Source: Natrialba chahannaoensis JCM 10990
GTDB lineage: Archaea > Halobacteriota > Halobacteria > Halobacteriales > Natrialbaceae
Assembly: GCF_000337135.1 (NCBI RefSeq)
Contig: NZ_AOIN01000046.1
Coordinates: 66,840-111,594, forward strand
DNA: 44,755 nucleotides
Direction of reading: 5' to 3'
The notes below the pieces were generated by a model that did no database searches, was not told where the DNA came from, and worked only from the letters and a program-made list of their open reading frames with translations. Position numbers and translations under genes: made by a program. The number at the start of each line of letters is the position of its first letter. Position 1 is the first letter of the stretch. Below are positions 1 through 7,712 of this stretch, piece after piece.

Positions 1-2
1 AC

Positions 3-69
3 CTGATCGCACGACGGCAGCGCGGGTCGGAGCGAGTGAACTGAGCGAGAACCGCGAACGTGCGATCAG
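3..69. repeat. Long inverted repeat (10-bp arms)
   Basis: CTGATCGCAC at 3-12 is exactly complementary to GTGCGATCAG at 60-69. Inside lies a second, imperfect pairing (CGCGGGT near 21-27 with ACCGCG near 51-56), so a transcript could fold into one long interrupted hairpin. The loop carries the GAGCGAGTGAACTGAGCGAG type of sequence, which is itself nearly palindromic. It lies beyond the 3' end of the MBF1 gene and its left context is cut off by the window edge. Function unknown. Confidence 0.5.
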
Positions 70-116
70 TGTGTAACTAGTTGCAGTTGTTACTATAGTA
101 CTCGAGTGGCACAGAC

Positions 117-144
117 GACGCGCCCGCGTCACACCGGGCGCGTC
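117..144 (-). terminator. Hairpin downstream of the MBF1 gene
   Basis: GACGCGCCCG (117-126) and CGGGCGCGTC (135-144) form a perfect 10-bp stem with an 8-base loop, 28 bases past the MBF1 stop codon on the minus strand. There is no strong T-run on the minus-strand side, so it may be an RNA-stabilising 3' structure or processing site rather than a classical terminator. Confidence 0.4.
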
Positions 145-171
145 TATACCATCTGCCGGTGCAAGCTGCTT

Positions 172-735
172 TCAGTCCTTGCGCTTGACGACGTCACCGA
201 GCGTGTAACTGCCCGACGAGGAGCCGCCGGACCACTCGGAGTCATCGCCCGAACTCCCCTCTGCGCTCAGATCGATCTCGAGGAAGCGCTCGAGTTTCGA
301 CTGGACACGATCGCTCGGCAGCGTGTCACCGCGCTCGATCTTTCGGATGAGACTCGACTTCTCGTTGAGCTCGTTGGCCAGATCGGACTGGCTGAGACCC
401 TTGTCTTCGCGTGCGGATCGCACGAGGTCGTCGTAATCGGGTGCGAGCTGGTCCATATCGTCGAACATGTCTGTCCGACGCTGGGAACTCGAACTGGAGC
501 TAGAACTCGACGAAGACGAACTACTCGTCCCGCCCGAACCGGCGGACTGGCCGCCCGAATTCGAGGACGAAGACGAGGAGCCGGTCGAGTACTTGGTGGA
601 CGTGCTCGAACTCGAGGTCTGTCTGACTTCGGTGCCGAAGTCCGTACAGTTCGAACACACGTCTAACTTCGCGCCCTCGACCTTGATGGTCTTCGGAGAC
701 GACGTCTCGGCGCCACACATCTCGCACTGAACCAT
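172..735 (-). CDS. Multiprotein bridging factor MBF1 (zinc ribbon + HTH)
   Basis: 187-residue archaeal MBF1-type protein. An N-terminal zinc ribbon has Cys4-x2-Cys7 and Cys27-x2-Cys30. A cro/C1-type helix-turn-helix follows at about residues 101-155, containing the LSQSDLANELNEKSSLIRKI stretch typical of MBF1. Archaeal MBF1 is known to associate with translating ribosomes and, by homology to eukaryotes, may act as a transcription coactivator. The start used is the second in-frame Met (MVQCEMCG), because the zinc ribbon of the family begins there. The linker at residues 41-84 is almost entirely serine, including a run of 14 Ser, longer than a simple hinge needs. It is a single gene on the minus strand, about 100 bases beyond the end of the next operon, and a strong hairpin follows its stop. 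Family assignment is secure. Confidence 0.93.
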   Translation of the reverse strand: MVQCEMCGAETSSPKTIKVEGAKLDVCSNCTDFGTEVRQTSSSSTSTKYSTGSSSSSSNSGGQSAGSGGTSSSSSSSSSSSSSSQRRTDMFDDMDQLAPDYDDLVRSAREDKGLSQSDLANELNEKSSLIRKIERGDTLPSDRVQSKLERFLEIDLSAEGSSGDDSEWSGGSSSGSYTLGDVVKRKD

Positions 736-832
736 GCGCGAACCTATATCGCGGCGAGTCATAAACCATGCGGCGCGTTGCTGATCCGAAGAGACTCGCC
801 CATACAGCGCGATGCCGGTTACTCGAGGCGCG

Positions 833-1444
833 TTACTCGAGTGCCGTCCAGGAGTAGAAAAAGCGCTGGAGCGCCGTCAGGTGGCCGACGACGGCGAGGA
901 AGACGAGCAGCCAGCCGATTAGCGTCAGGCCGGCGACCTCGCCCGGGATGGGGTAGGCCAGGAAGCCGACGACGCCGATAATCGCCAGTCGATCCGCACG
1001 ACCGACGAGACCGCCGTAGACCCGGTCGAGGCCGACAGCCTGGGCCTGCGTCCCAAGATAAGAGGTCATCACGACGCCCGTGACGGCGAGGAAGCCGAGC
1101 AGGTAGTCACCGATGCCAGCCGCGAGCCCGGCGATGATGACGATGTCGGCGTACCGGTCGAGCACATGATCGAGCAGGTCGCCGCCCGCCGACGCAACCT
1201 CCTGTTCACGCGCGAGTGCGCCGTCGACGATATCGAGCCAGCCGTTCAAAAAGACTAACACGGCGGCGACGGCGTACCAGACGGGCGCGGCTCGTCCGCC
1301 CAGGAAGAACGCCCCCGCAGCCAGGACTGCCATCCCGAACGCGACAACACTCACGCCGTCGGGGCTCATCCCGATACGGTCGAATCCTTTGACGAACGGG
1401 TCCAGAAAGCGCGAGACGTACGGCCTGAACTTATCGAGTGTCAT
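833..1444 (-). CDS. CDP-alcohol phosphatidyltransferase
   Basis: 203-residue membrane enzyme of the CDP-alcohol phosphatidyltransferase family. The family signature D-x2-D-G-x2-A-R-x8-G-x3-D-x3-D is visible in the DIVDGALAREQ and GGDLLDHVLDRYAD segments (about residues 71-99); these aspartates bind the catalytic metal. Several hydrophobic helices precede and follow it. Members move a phospho-alcohol head group from a CDP-activated lipid; in archaea the products are archaetidyl-glycerol, -serine or -inositol phosphates. The acceptor cannot be read from sequence. The start codon overlaps the stop of the adenylate-kinase-like gene by 4 bases, so the two are translationally coupled and this is the last gene of a three-gene operon with hisC. 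Confidence 0.9.
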   Translation of the reverse strand: MTLDKFRPYVSRFLDPFVKGFDRIGMSPDGVSVVAFGMAVLAAGAFFLGGRAAPVWYAVAAVLVFLNGWLDIVDGALAREQEVASAGGDLLDHVLDRYADIVIIAGLAAGIGDYLLGFLAVTGVVMTSYLGTQAQAVGLDRVYGGLVGRADRLAIIGVVGFLAYPIPGEVAGLTLIGWLLVFLAVVGHLTALQRFFYSWTALE

Positions 1445-2025
1445 GTGAGATACTCCATGAAGTCGACCTCGCCAGCACTCGGCGCGCGCTCGCCGGCCAC
1501 GACGGCCGCGAGTTCGTCCGCGACGGCTGCCGGCTCACGATCCGTCGTATCGATTTCGTAGACGGACTCGAGTCCGTGCTGGTCGACGGCTTCCGAGAGG
1601 ATTACGTCGAGGGCTTCGCTCTCGGCGTTCTCGGCTGCCTTTCCTTCGGTTTCGCCGCGTTCTCGGAGACGATCCGCAAGGTCTTCGGGGGCACACCGGA
1701 GGACGGCGACGCGGTCGGCGTCGAAGTGGTGGGCGAGGTGGGAGTCGACAACGAGGGTATCGGCGTCGTGGTCGTCGAGCCACTCGGATAGCCCGTCCAG
1801 GTCGGCGACCTTGCTCTCGCGGTCGGGGTCGACCTCGGTGTAGAGTCCTTCCTCGGCGAGCACGTCGTTGAGGTGGACGACTTCGAACTCATCGAGGTCA
1901 GTGGCTTCACCGTCCGCATTCCCGTCTTCGCTGTCCGCCTCTTCCTCCCCGGCGAGCCGATCGGCCAGCAGTTCCGTCGCGGTCGTCTTTCCCGTTCCCG
2001 GGGTACCGGTGACGGCGATTCTCAC
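1441..2025 (-). CDS. Adenylate-kinase-like P-loop NTPase (AK6/Fap7 type)
   Basis: 194-residue small nucleotide kinase. The Walker A loop GTPGTGKTT lies at residues 7-15, directly after the first beta strand, and the C-terminal half has the short lid-like EDLADRLRERG segment. The layout matches the AK6/Fap7 group, which in eukaryotes and archaea has adenylate kinase/ATPase activity and a role in small-subunit ribosome maturation. An acidic loop at residues 28-43 (EEADSEDGNADGEATD) is probably a halophilic insertion. The ATG overlaps the hisC stop, and its own stop overlaps the next ATG, giving a tightly packed operon. Whether it works mainly as a nucleotide kinase or in ribosome assembly is not decidable here. 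Confidence 0.85.
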   Translation of the reverse strand: MRIAVTGTPGTGKTTATELLADRLAGEEEADSEDGNADGEATDLDEFEVVHLNDVLAEEGLYTEVDPDRESKVADLDGLSEWLDDHDADTLVVDSHLAHHFDADRVAVLRCAPEDLADRLRERGETEGKAAENAESEALDVILSEAVDQHGLESVYEIDTTDREPAAVADELAAVVAGERAPSAGEVDFMEYLT

Positions 2026-3179
2026 GTGTCGGTCACCTCACGTTGGCGGTCAGCTGCAGGATCGATGTCAAGGTCCAAGTCCAGGTCGGGGGCTGCGAGC
2101 ACCTCGTTGAGCGTCTCGATCGCGCGCTCGGTTTCGGCCTCGGTGCCGCAGGTGATGCGGATGCAGCCGGGTAGCCCGAAGCTCGTACAGTCCCGGACAA
2201 TGACGCCGCGTTCCTGCATCGCGTCTGCCACGGCCGAGGCGTCGCCCACGTTGGCGAGGACGAAGTTTCCCTCACTCTCCCAGACGTGCGCATCGATTTC
2301 CTCGCGCATGGCCGTGCGGGACTTGCGTGCCGTCTCGACGGTACGCTCGACGTGTTCGTCGTCGCCGAAGGCGGCCAGCCCGGCTCGGCAAGCGAGTTCG
2401 CTCGCGGCGAACGGCGTGTTCACGCGCGTGTAGGCGTCTGCCCACCCGTCGGGAACCACGGCGTAGCCGAGTCGGAGTCCGGCGAGGCCATAGGCCTTCG
2501 AGAACGTCCGCAAGACGGCGATATCGTCGCGCGCGTCGAAGCCGTCTCGGCCCTCAATGAGCGCGACGGCGCTGTCGACGTCGGCGAACTCGCCGTAGGC
2601 CTCGTCGACGACGACGAGCGTTTCCTCGTCGGTTTCCTCCGCCAGGCGCTCGATCTCGGCGAGGTCGGTCGTCGAGCCCGACGGGTTGTGCGGGCTGGTG
2701 AGATAGACGATCCGTTCGCCGTCGTAGTCCTCGAGGACGGCTGCTGCGGTCTGGGTGAATCCGCCCTCGCGGTCGAGGCTGTACTCGCTCACCTCGCCGT
2801 GGTGGAATCGGGCGCTCATGCCGTAGTAGGCAAATCCGGGCGTCGGAACGAGCACCTCGTCGCCGGGTTTGATGACGGCCCGTGAGAGGTAGTCGAGCGC
2901 CCCGTCACCGCCGTTTGCCAGCCAGACCTGTGCGGGTGAGACATCCCAGTGGTCGGCGACGGCTTCGGTAAGGTCTGTGTGCGTGGATTTCGGATACGAA
3001 CTGACACTCGAGGCAGCCTCGCGGATAGTCTCGACGGCGGCCGGCGAGGGTCCGTGCGGGTTCTCGTTCGAGGCGAGTTTGACGAACTCCGAGGGGTCGC
3101 GCCCGAGTTCACGGGCGACTTCCTCGATGCCCCGACCCGCCTCGTAGGCGACGTGATCGGACAGATCGCGCGGTTGCAT
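2022..3179 (-). CDS. hisC: Histidinol-phosphate aminotransferase
   Basis: 385-residue class I/II PLP aminotransferase converting imidazole-acetol phosphate to histidinol phosphate in histidine synthesis. The family features are clear: KLASNENPHGPSP near the N terminus, the TSPHNPSGS segment, VVDEAYGEF, and the PLP-binding lysine in RTFSKAYGLAGLRLGY (about residue 228). The start used is the Met of MQPRDLSDHV, because the preceding residues of the longer reading frame do not match the family. The C terminus ends in an Asp-Leu repeat (DLDLDLDID) and a polar tail, probably a lineage-specific extension. First gene of an overlapping operon with the adenylate-kinase-like and CDP-alcohol transferase genes; the link between histidine synthesis and lipid enzymes is probably only positional. 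Confidence 0.92.
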   Translation of the reverse strand: MQPRDLSDHVAYEAGRGIEEVARELGRDPSEFVKLASNENPHGPSPAAVETIREAASSVSSYPKSTHTDLTEAVADHWDVSPAQVWLANGGDGALDYLSRAVIKPGDEVLVPTPGFAYYGMSARFHHGEVSEYSLDREGGFTQTAAAVLEDYDGERIVYLTSPHNPSGSTTDLAEIERLAEETDEETLVVVDEAYGEFADVDSAVALIEGRDGFDARDDIAVLRTFSKAYGLAGLRLGYAVVPDGWADAYTRVNTPFAASELACRAGLAAFGDDEHVERTVETARKSRTAMREEIDAHVWESEGNFVLANVGDASAVADAMQERGVIVRDCTSFGLPGCIRITCGTEAETERAIETLNEVLAAPDLDLDLDIDPAADRQREVTDT

Positions 3180-3288
3180 ACGCGAAGCCTGTTCGCCGTG
3201 GCTCTTAAGCGTGCTCACCTACTGTCGCCATATCGTAGTGCGGGGCGCTGTTCGTCGCTGATCGTTCGTCATGGGAGCCACCACCTGT

Positions 3289-3840
3289 TCACTCGACGAG
3301 ATCGAACCCGACCGCGATCGTACTCCGTCCGGCAGTCCCCCAGTAGGAAAATCGATACCGGCCAGCGCTGAGTTCGGGACAGACCGTAAGTCGGTCTTCG
3401 TGGATGTGGCCCTCGAGACTTCCGTTTTCGATGAGTTCGAACATCCACTCAAACGCCTCTCCCGGCGGATGCAACACCCCTTCGTCGGTATACGTGAACG
3501 CCACGTTGTCGCTCCCGACACGAACGTCCTGCCAACCACCGTTCGTCAACTTCTCGAAATTGTACTTGGCTGCGTTCCCCGTCATCACCGTCTCGGAGGA
3601 GACGTTCCAGAGCCGAACGTGGACCTCGTCACCGCGTTCGAACTCGAGTGCGTCTGCCGCATCGTCACCATCACCACTACTACTACCATTACGACCACTA
3701 CCGCCACTATCACCACTCCCATCGAACTGCGGATTCTCGACCCGCAGCGCGAGTTGTGAGACACCGGACTCGTCGTGGTCGTCGCCCCATACGACGTCAT
3801 CCTCGTCACTGCTCGGATGCCGGTCGACCTCATCATCAGG
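3289..3840 (-). pseudogene. C-terminal Ig-like half of the lipoprotein, cut off by an in-frame TGA
   Basis: Directly after the TGA at 3843-3841 the same frame stays open for 183 codons. It has no ATG, GTG or TTG for the first 84 codons; the first possible start is a GTG at 3588. The text reads PDDEVDRHPSSDEDD, then a strand-rich segment (SQLALRVENPQF), a Gly/Ser/Asp linker, and a compact domain with RGDEVHVRLWN, KYNFEKL, HPPGEAFEWMFEL and LSAGRYRFSYWG. This pattern resembles extracellular bacterial Ig-like domains of the Big_14 type, recognised by eye only. Composition matches the upstream half. The simplest reading is one gene of about 416 codons split by a nonsense codon; translation from the internal GTG would give only 99 residues. 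A sequencing error or true readthrough remain possible. Confidence 0.6.
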
Positions 3841-4536
3841 TCACTCGAGTACACTGGCTGGCTGCGGATCGTGGGGTGGCTGAACAAAGCCGGGTAACTT
3901 GGACGCGTCGAGCAGCCCGCTGGTGGTGTCGACCTCGCTCGTCTCACCCCAGCCGTCCGTGATCGAGACGGTGGCTACCGAGGGGAGATCGTCGCCGGTG
4001 ATTCGAACGAGTGCGGCGGGGTAGGTGATCGTCTCACCACAGGCCTCGCGCTCCTCGCTCGTGTCGACTGCGTGGATGCTGGCGGTGATGGCTGTCTGGG
4101 GCTCGGATTCGTTTTCCAGCACATCGTCAGTAACTGCGACATCCGAAACGGCGAGTTCGTCGACGCAGGTGTTCGGTCCGACGGTCTGGGCGCACAGCAC
4201 GACCGCGTCGTCGAAGTCAGTTTCCGACAGCCAGGCTTCGAGCCCGTCGACGCGTTCCGGATCAGCGACGAGCCACGCGATATCCTGTGGCGACTCGGCG
4301 ACAGAGACGAGTCCAGTTCGGTCGTCAGCCTGGGCCCACTCCGGTCGTGAGAGTGACCCACCGAGTTGAAACGTTTCGACCGACTCGACGTGCGAATTAG
4401 CGTTTGTTCCGCCTGCCTGGGTGCCGTTGGCACCGTTCGGCTCATCTGCGCCACCGTCGTTCAGACAGCCAGCGACGGCGAGTGTACTTACCGACCCCGT
4501 CGCAACGAGTGCGTCGCGTCGGGTGTACTGAGTCAT
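3841..4536 (-). CDS. Tat-exported lipoprotein, N-terminal part (unknown function)
   Basis: 231-residue secreted protein. MTQYTRRDALVATGS is a twin-arginine signal and VAGC is the lipobox, so the mature protein starts with a lipid-modified Cys and sits outside the membrane. After a Gly/Asn-rich spacer comes a domain with two cysteines (LCAQTVGPNTC), a third in EACGETI, and a strand-rich end (ALVRITGDDLPSVATVSITD). I do not recognise the family. The second Met is preferred as start: a TATAAA element on the minus strand lies about 25 bases upstream, which fits a leaderless mRNA. The gene ends at a TGA, but the frame continues into an Ig-like domain, so this may be the truncated product of a longer gene. 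Confidence 0.75.
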   Translation of the reverse strand: MTQYTRRDALVATGSVSTLAVAGCLNDGGADEPNGANGTQAGGTNANSHVESVETFQLGGSLSRPEWAQADDRTGLVSVAESPQDIAWLVADPERVDGLEAWLSETDFDDAVVLCAQTVGPNTCVDELAVSDVAVTDDVLENESEPQTAITASIHAVDTSEEREACGETITYPAALVRITGDDLPSVATVSITDGWGETSEVDTTSGLLDASKLPGFVQPPHDPQPASVLE

Positions 4537-4557
4537 ACGCACACTACGATCGTTGTG

Positions 4558-4563
4558 TATAAA
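4558..4563 (-). promoter_or_regulatory. TATA box of the split lipoprotein gene
   Basis: TTTATA on the minus strand (GGTAATTTATACAC context), centred about 25 bases before the ATG at 4536. The spacing implies transcription starting at or next to the start codon. Confidence 0.55.
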
Positions 4564-4673
4564 TTACCTTAGCTAGCTCAAAGAATCATTGTATGTTTCT
4601 TGACGCCCGGAGCGCTCATCTACATGCCAACGCCGACTGAACCGACGGTGCTACCTGCAGAAGCAGTAGGCTG

Positions 4674-6437
4674 CTACGATTCGAACAGCGTCTCGAGTCG
4701 CTCGAGCGTCTCCGCTCCCTCGGTATCCTTGTCGTATCGCACACCCAGGAATCGCGGGAATCGCAGCGCATAGCCCGACGAGTATGTCGGTGAGGTCTGA
4801 ATCTCCTCGTAGCCGACCTCGAAAACGACGGCCGGCTCGAGTTCGACTGCCGTCCCGTCCTCCGCGACGATGTGGGGTTCCAACAACTCCGTCAACTCTT
4901 CGAGCTTCTCGTCCGTGATTCCCGTCGCGACCTTGCCGACTGCTTCCAGGTCGTCGCCGTCCCGAACCGAGAGTTCGAACGTCCCGAGGAACGTCGCCCG
5001 TCGGCCCTCGCCCCACTCTGCGCCGGTAACGACGCAATCGAGCGTCTCCACGTCCGGTTTGCGCTTCTGCCAGTTCTTTCCGCGCCGGCCCGGCGAGTAC
5101 GTCGAGTCGGGGTTCTTGAGCATGATCCCCTCGTGGCCGGTCTCGAGTGCATCCGCGTCGATGGCCTCGATTTCGTCGGGGTCGTCGGTGACCCACAGCA
5201 GTGAGAAGCCGTCGATCTCCTCGGGTTCTTGCTGGGGCTCCGCCGCGAGTACCGACTGGAGTTGGTCGTGTCTCGCAGTGAGCGGTTCCTCGAGGAGATC
5301 GTCGCCGTCGGCGTGCAGACAGTCGAAGAAGACCGGGCGAACGGTGACGTCTTCGCGGGCCTTCGCCACGTCGTGCTTGCGCCGGAAGCGCTTGAGTACC
5401 TCCTGGAATGGAAGGGGACTGCCATCGTCGTCGATCGCGACGACCTCGCCATCTAGGATCGCGGGGCAGTCGAGGTGCTGGTCGGCGAATTCGACGACCT
5501 CCGGGAGTGCGTTGGTGACCGCTTCCATGTTACGCGAGAAGACGTGCGTCTCGCCGTTACTGTCGCCGTCTGGATTGCCAGGGTTCGTTGGATCGTGATG
5601 CAACTGGATGCGAGCACCATCATATTTCCATTCCACGGCCGCAGCGTCCCACTCCTCGAGTGCATCGGTAACCGTCCCCGCCTGTGCGAGCATGGCCTGG
5701 ACTGGGCGACCGATCTTGAGTTCGATCTCGTCGAGTCCGCTGACACCGTCATTGCGGGCGGTCTCGGCGACCTGGCCGTAGTCGTTCGAGACCTGTAGCG
5801 CGCGCTCGACCGGCTCTTGGGGAACGTCGAAGGCCTCGGCGATGGCGTCCCGGACGGTGCCCTCGCCGACGCCGATGCGCATCTCCGAGAGGACGAGGCG
5901 AGCGAGGTAGCGCGCTTCGTCGCTCGAGCAGCGGTTGAACAGCCCGAAGAGGAGGTCGACTTTTCGGTCCTGACTGCCCGAGCCTTCAGCGGCCGCGAGG
6001 TCGGTGAGTGTGTCGTGTACCTTGCGGACGGTGAGGTCGTCGGTGCCGTTGCCGCCGTTGTCGTCATTGTCGTCGTCAGCGCCACCAGCACCACTGCCAC
6101 CGCCGCCCACGAATGCGCCCAACCCCTGCTGGCCGCCGAAGTCGTAGCTCGCCGCCACTGCGCCGATTTCGCCGCTCTCGGCGAGTCGCTCCTCCACGTC
6201 GTCTGCGCCGACGTTCGTCCCTGCAGCGCGGGCGATGGCCTCGTAGCAGGTGTTCGGCCCGATATCGAGCGTGGTCGAGTCCCAGGCGGGGAAGACCCGG
6301 CCCTGGACGAATCGGGCGACGATTGGGAGGTCGTCGCCGGCCTCTGTGAGGAGGTCGCGAACATGGGCGACGATCTCGAGATCCGCGGATTCGGCCTCGA
6401 TCGTGGCGGCGCGGTTGGCAAACGTGGCGAACTCCAT
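4674..6437 (-). CDS. lig: ATP-dependent DNA ligase
   Basis: 587-residue DNA ligase I-type enzyme that seals nicks in replication and repair. Domain order: N-terminal DNA-binding domain (about 1-240), adenylation domain with the nucleophile Lys271 in motif I EWKYDGARIQ, motif III (HVFSRNME), motif IV (ILDGEVVAID), motif V (GIMLKNPDSTYSPGRRGKNW), and a C-terminal OB domain ending near SGYALRFPRF. All key motifs are intact. Odd point: residues about 109-134 form a Gly/Asp/Asn-rich linker (GGGGSGAGGADDDNDDNGG) inside the DNA-binding domain, encoded by repetitive codons and likely disordered. It is a single gene on the minus strand with no close partner. Assignment is secure. Confidence 0.96.
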   Translation of the reverse strand: MEFATFANRAATIEAESADLEIVAHVRDLLTEAGDDLPIVARFVQGRVFPAWDSTTLDIGPNTCYEAIARAAGTNVGADDVEERLAESGEIGAVAASYDFGGQQGLGAFVGGGGSGAGGADDDNDDNGGNGTDDLTVRKVHDTLTDLAAAEGSGSQDRKVDLLFGLFNRCSSDEARYLARLVLSEMRIGVGEGTVRDAIAEAFDVPQEPVERALQVSNDYGQVAETARNDGVSGLDEIELKIGRPVQAMLAQAGTVTDALEEWDAAAVEWKYDGARIQLHHDPTNPGNPDGDSNGETHVFSRNMEAVTNALPEVVEFADQHLDCPAILDGEVVAIDDDGSPLPFQEVLKRFRRKHDVAKAREDVTVRPVFFDCLHADGDDLLEEPLTARHDQLQSVLAAEPQQEPEEIDGFSLLWVTDDPDEIEAIDADALETGHEGIMLKNPDSTYSPGRRGKNWQKRKPDVETLDCVVTGAEWGEGRRATFLGTFELSVRDGDDLEAVGKVATGITDEKLEELTELLEPHIVAEDGTAVELEPAVVFEVGYEEIQTSPTYSSGYALRFPRFLGVRYDKDTEGAETLERLETLFES

Positions 6438-6508
6438 CGGCGGTGTCTATCGCCGGGGAGGCTAAAACGGTTCTGAGACCGGCTGACTGAGGTCGCTTTC
6501 TGGAAGGG

Positions 6509-7597
6509 CTATCGCTCGAGTGCGTGAAGCGTGCCGTCGAAACTACCGACGACAACCAGTTCGTCACTAATCGTTGGCGTTGATCCGACCTCGTCGTCCG
6601 TCTGGTACGACCAGCGTTCGCTTCCGTCAGCTGCGTCGACTGCGTATAGTGAGCTATCAGCGGATCCGACGTAGACAATTCCGTCGGCGGACGAAGGCGA
6701 GAAGACAAGTCCATCTGTGTCGAACGTCCACTCCTCGGTTCCGTCGCTGGCATCGACGGCATATAGGTTGCCATCGCCACTGCCGACGTACACTGTCCCG
6801 TCAGCGACAGTGGGAGTTGAATTGGTCCCCCCGTTCGTCTCGAACGACCACAGTTCTTCACCGTGGGTATCGACCGCGGAGAGGACGCCGTCGGAATTCA
6901 CGACGTAGATCGTTCCATCGACGACGGTCGGATCAGAGACAATTGAGCTCTCGGTTTCGAACGCCCACTCTTCAGTCCCATCTGCAGCGTTGAGGGCGTA
7001 TAGCGACTCATCACGACTGCCGACGTAGACTGTCCCGTTGTCGACTGCAGGAGAGGTCTGGACGCTGTCTCCCGTTTCGAACGCCCACTCTTCCGTTCCG
7101 TCGACAGCGTCGAGTGCGTATACAAACGAGTCGTTGCTGCCGATGTAGACGGTGTCGTTTGCAACCGTCGGTGACGAGAAGATTGGGAGCCGTCCGATAG
7201 TAGGCGAAAACGACCAGTTCTCGCTCCCGTCGAGGTGAAATGCGTGAACCAGATCCAGGATCCCACTCCGGCCGGTGCTTCCAACGTACACTCCGTCGTC
7301 AGTTACTGCCGGTGTGACCCGGACCTCGTCGTCCATCCGAGGGCCAGTGCTCAACGCTCTTTCGCCGGTATCCGTCTCGAAAGCGTGTACGCCGCCTGCT
7401 TGGCTGCCGACGTAGACTCGATCATCATGCACAGTCGGGAATATTCGAACGTCCGTCCCCAACTGGGCTTTCCACCGACTACGGTCGTCTTCGGCAAGCA
7501 GTTCGGTGCAGCCTGCGAGACTGACAGCACTACCACCAGTGATCGATAGTCGCTTCAGATACGTCCTACGAGTCGACTTGTCTTCTGTGGAGGGCAC
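6509..7597 (-). CDS. Tat lipoprotein with PQQ-type beta-propeller repeats
   Basis: 362-residue exported protein. The N terminus has STRRTYLKRL (twin-arginine) and SLAGC (lipobox). The rest is a series of near-identical blades of about 40 residues of the form DGTEEWAFETG...SPAVDNGTVYVGS...SLYALNAAD, at least seven, matching the PQQ-like/BamB-type beta-propeller superfamily. The blades lack enzyme motifs, so it is more likely a binding or scaffold propeller at the cell surface than a quinoprotein dehydrogenase. The start is GTG: a TATA-like ATATAT lies about 28 bases upstream, consistent with leaderless initiation at this codon. It diverges from the glutamate-cysteine-ligase-like gene, sharing an unusually AT-rich intergenic stretch near 7605-7660. 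Confidence 0.85.
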   Translation of the reverse strand: MPSTEDKSTRRTYLKRLSITGGSAVSLAGCTELLAEDDRSRWKAQLGTDVRIFPTVHDDRVYVGSQAGGVHAFETDTGERALSTGPRMDDEVRVTPAVTDDGVYVGSTGRSGILDLVHAFHLDGSENWSFSPTIGRLPIFSSPTVANDTVYIGSNDSFVYALDAVDGTEEWAFETGDSVQTSPAVDNGTVYVGSRDESLYALNAADGTEEWAFETESSIVSDPTVVDGTIYVVNSDGVLSAVDTHGEELWSFETNGGTNSTPTVADGTVYVGSGDGNLYAVDASDGTEEWTFDTDGLVFSPSSADGIVYVGSADSSLYAVDAADGSERWSYQTDDEVGSTPTISDELVVVGSFDGTLHALER

Positions 7598-7622
7598 GAT
7601 TTCAACGTTCGACTTTTTTCAC

Positions 7623-7628
7623 ATATAT
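7623..7628 (-). promoter_or_regulatory. TATA element of the propeller lipoprotein gene
   Basis: ATATAT in a very AT-rich stretch, centred about 28 bases before the GTG start at 7597 on the minus strand. It is what decides the GTG as start. Confidence 0.5.
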
Positions 7629-7682
7629 TTTATTATTTTTACCATATTAGGGCGTGTAAACGCGCCAAATCAAGGACGTGCA

Positions 7683-7688
7683 TTTAAA
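7683..7688 (+). promoter_or_regulatory. TATA box of the glutamate-cysteine-ligase-like gene
   Basis: TTTAAA (context GCATTTAAACC) centred 27-28 bases before the ATG at 7713. The spacing supports leaderless transcription and rules against earlier in-frame starts. Confidence 0.65.
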
Positions 7689-7712
7689 CCAGTCGCGCAC
7701 CCACACCGACGT

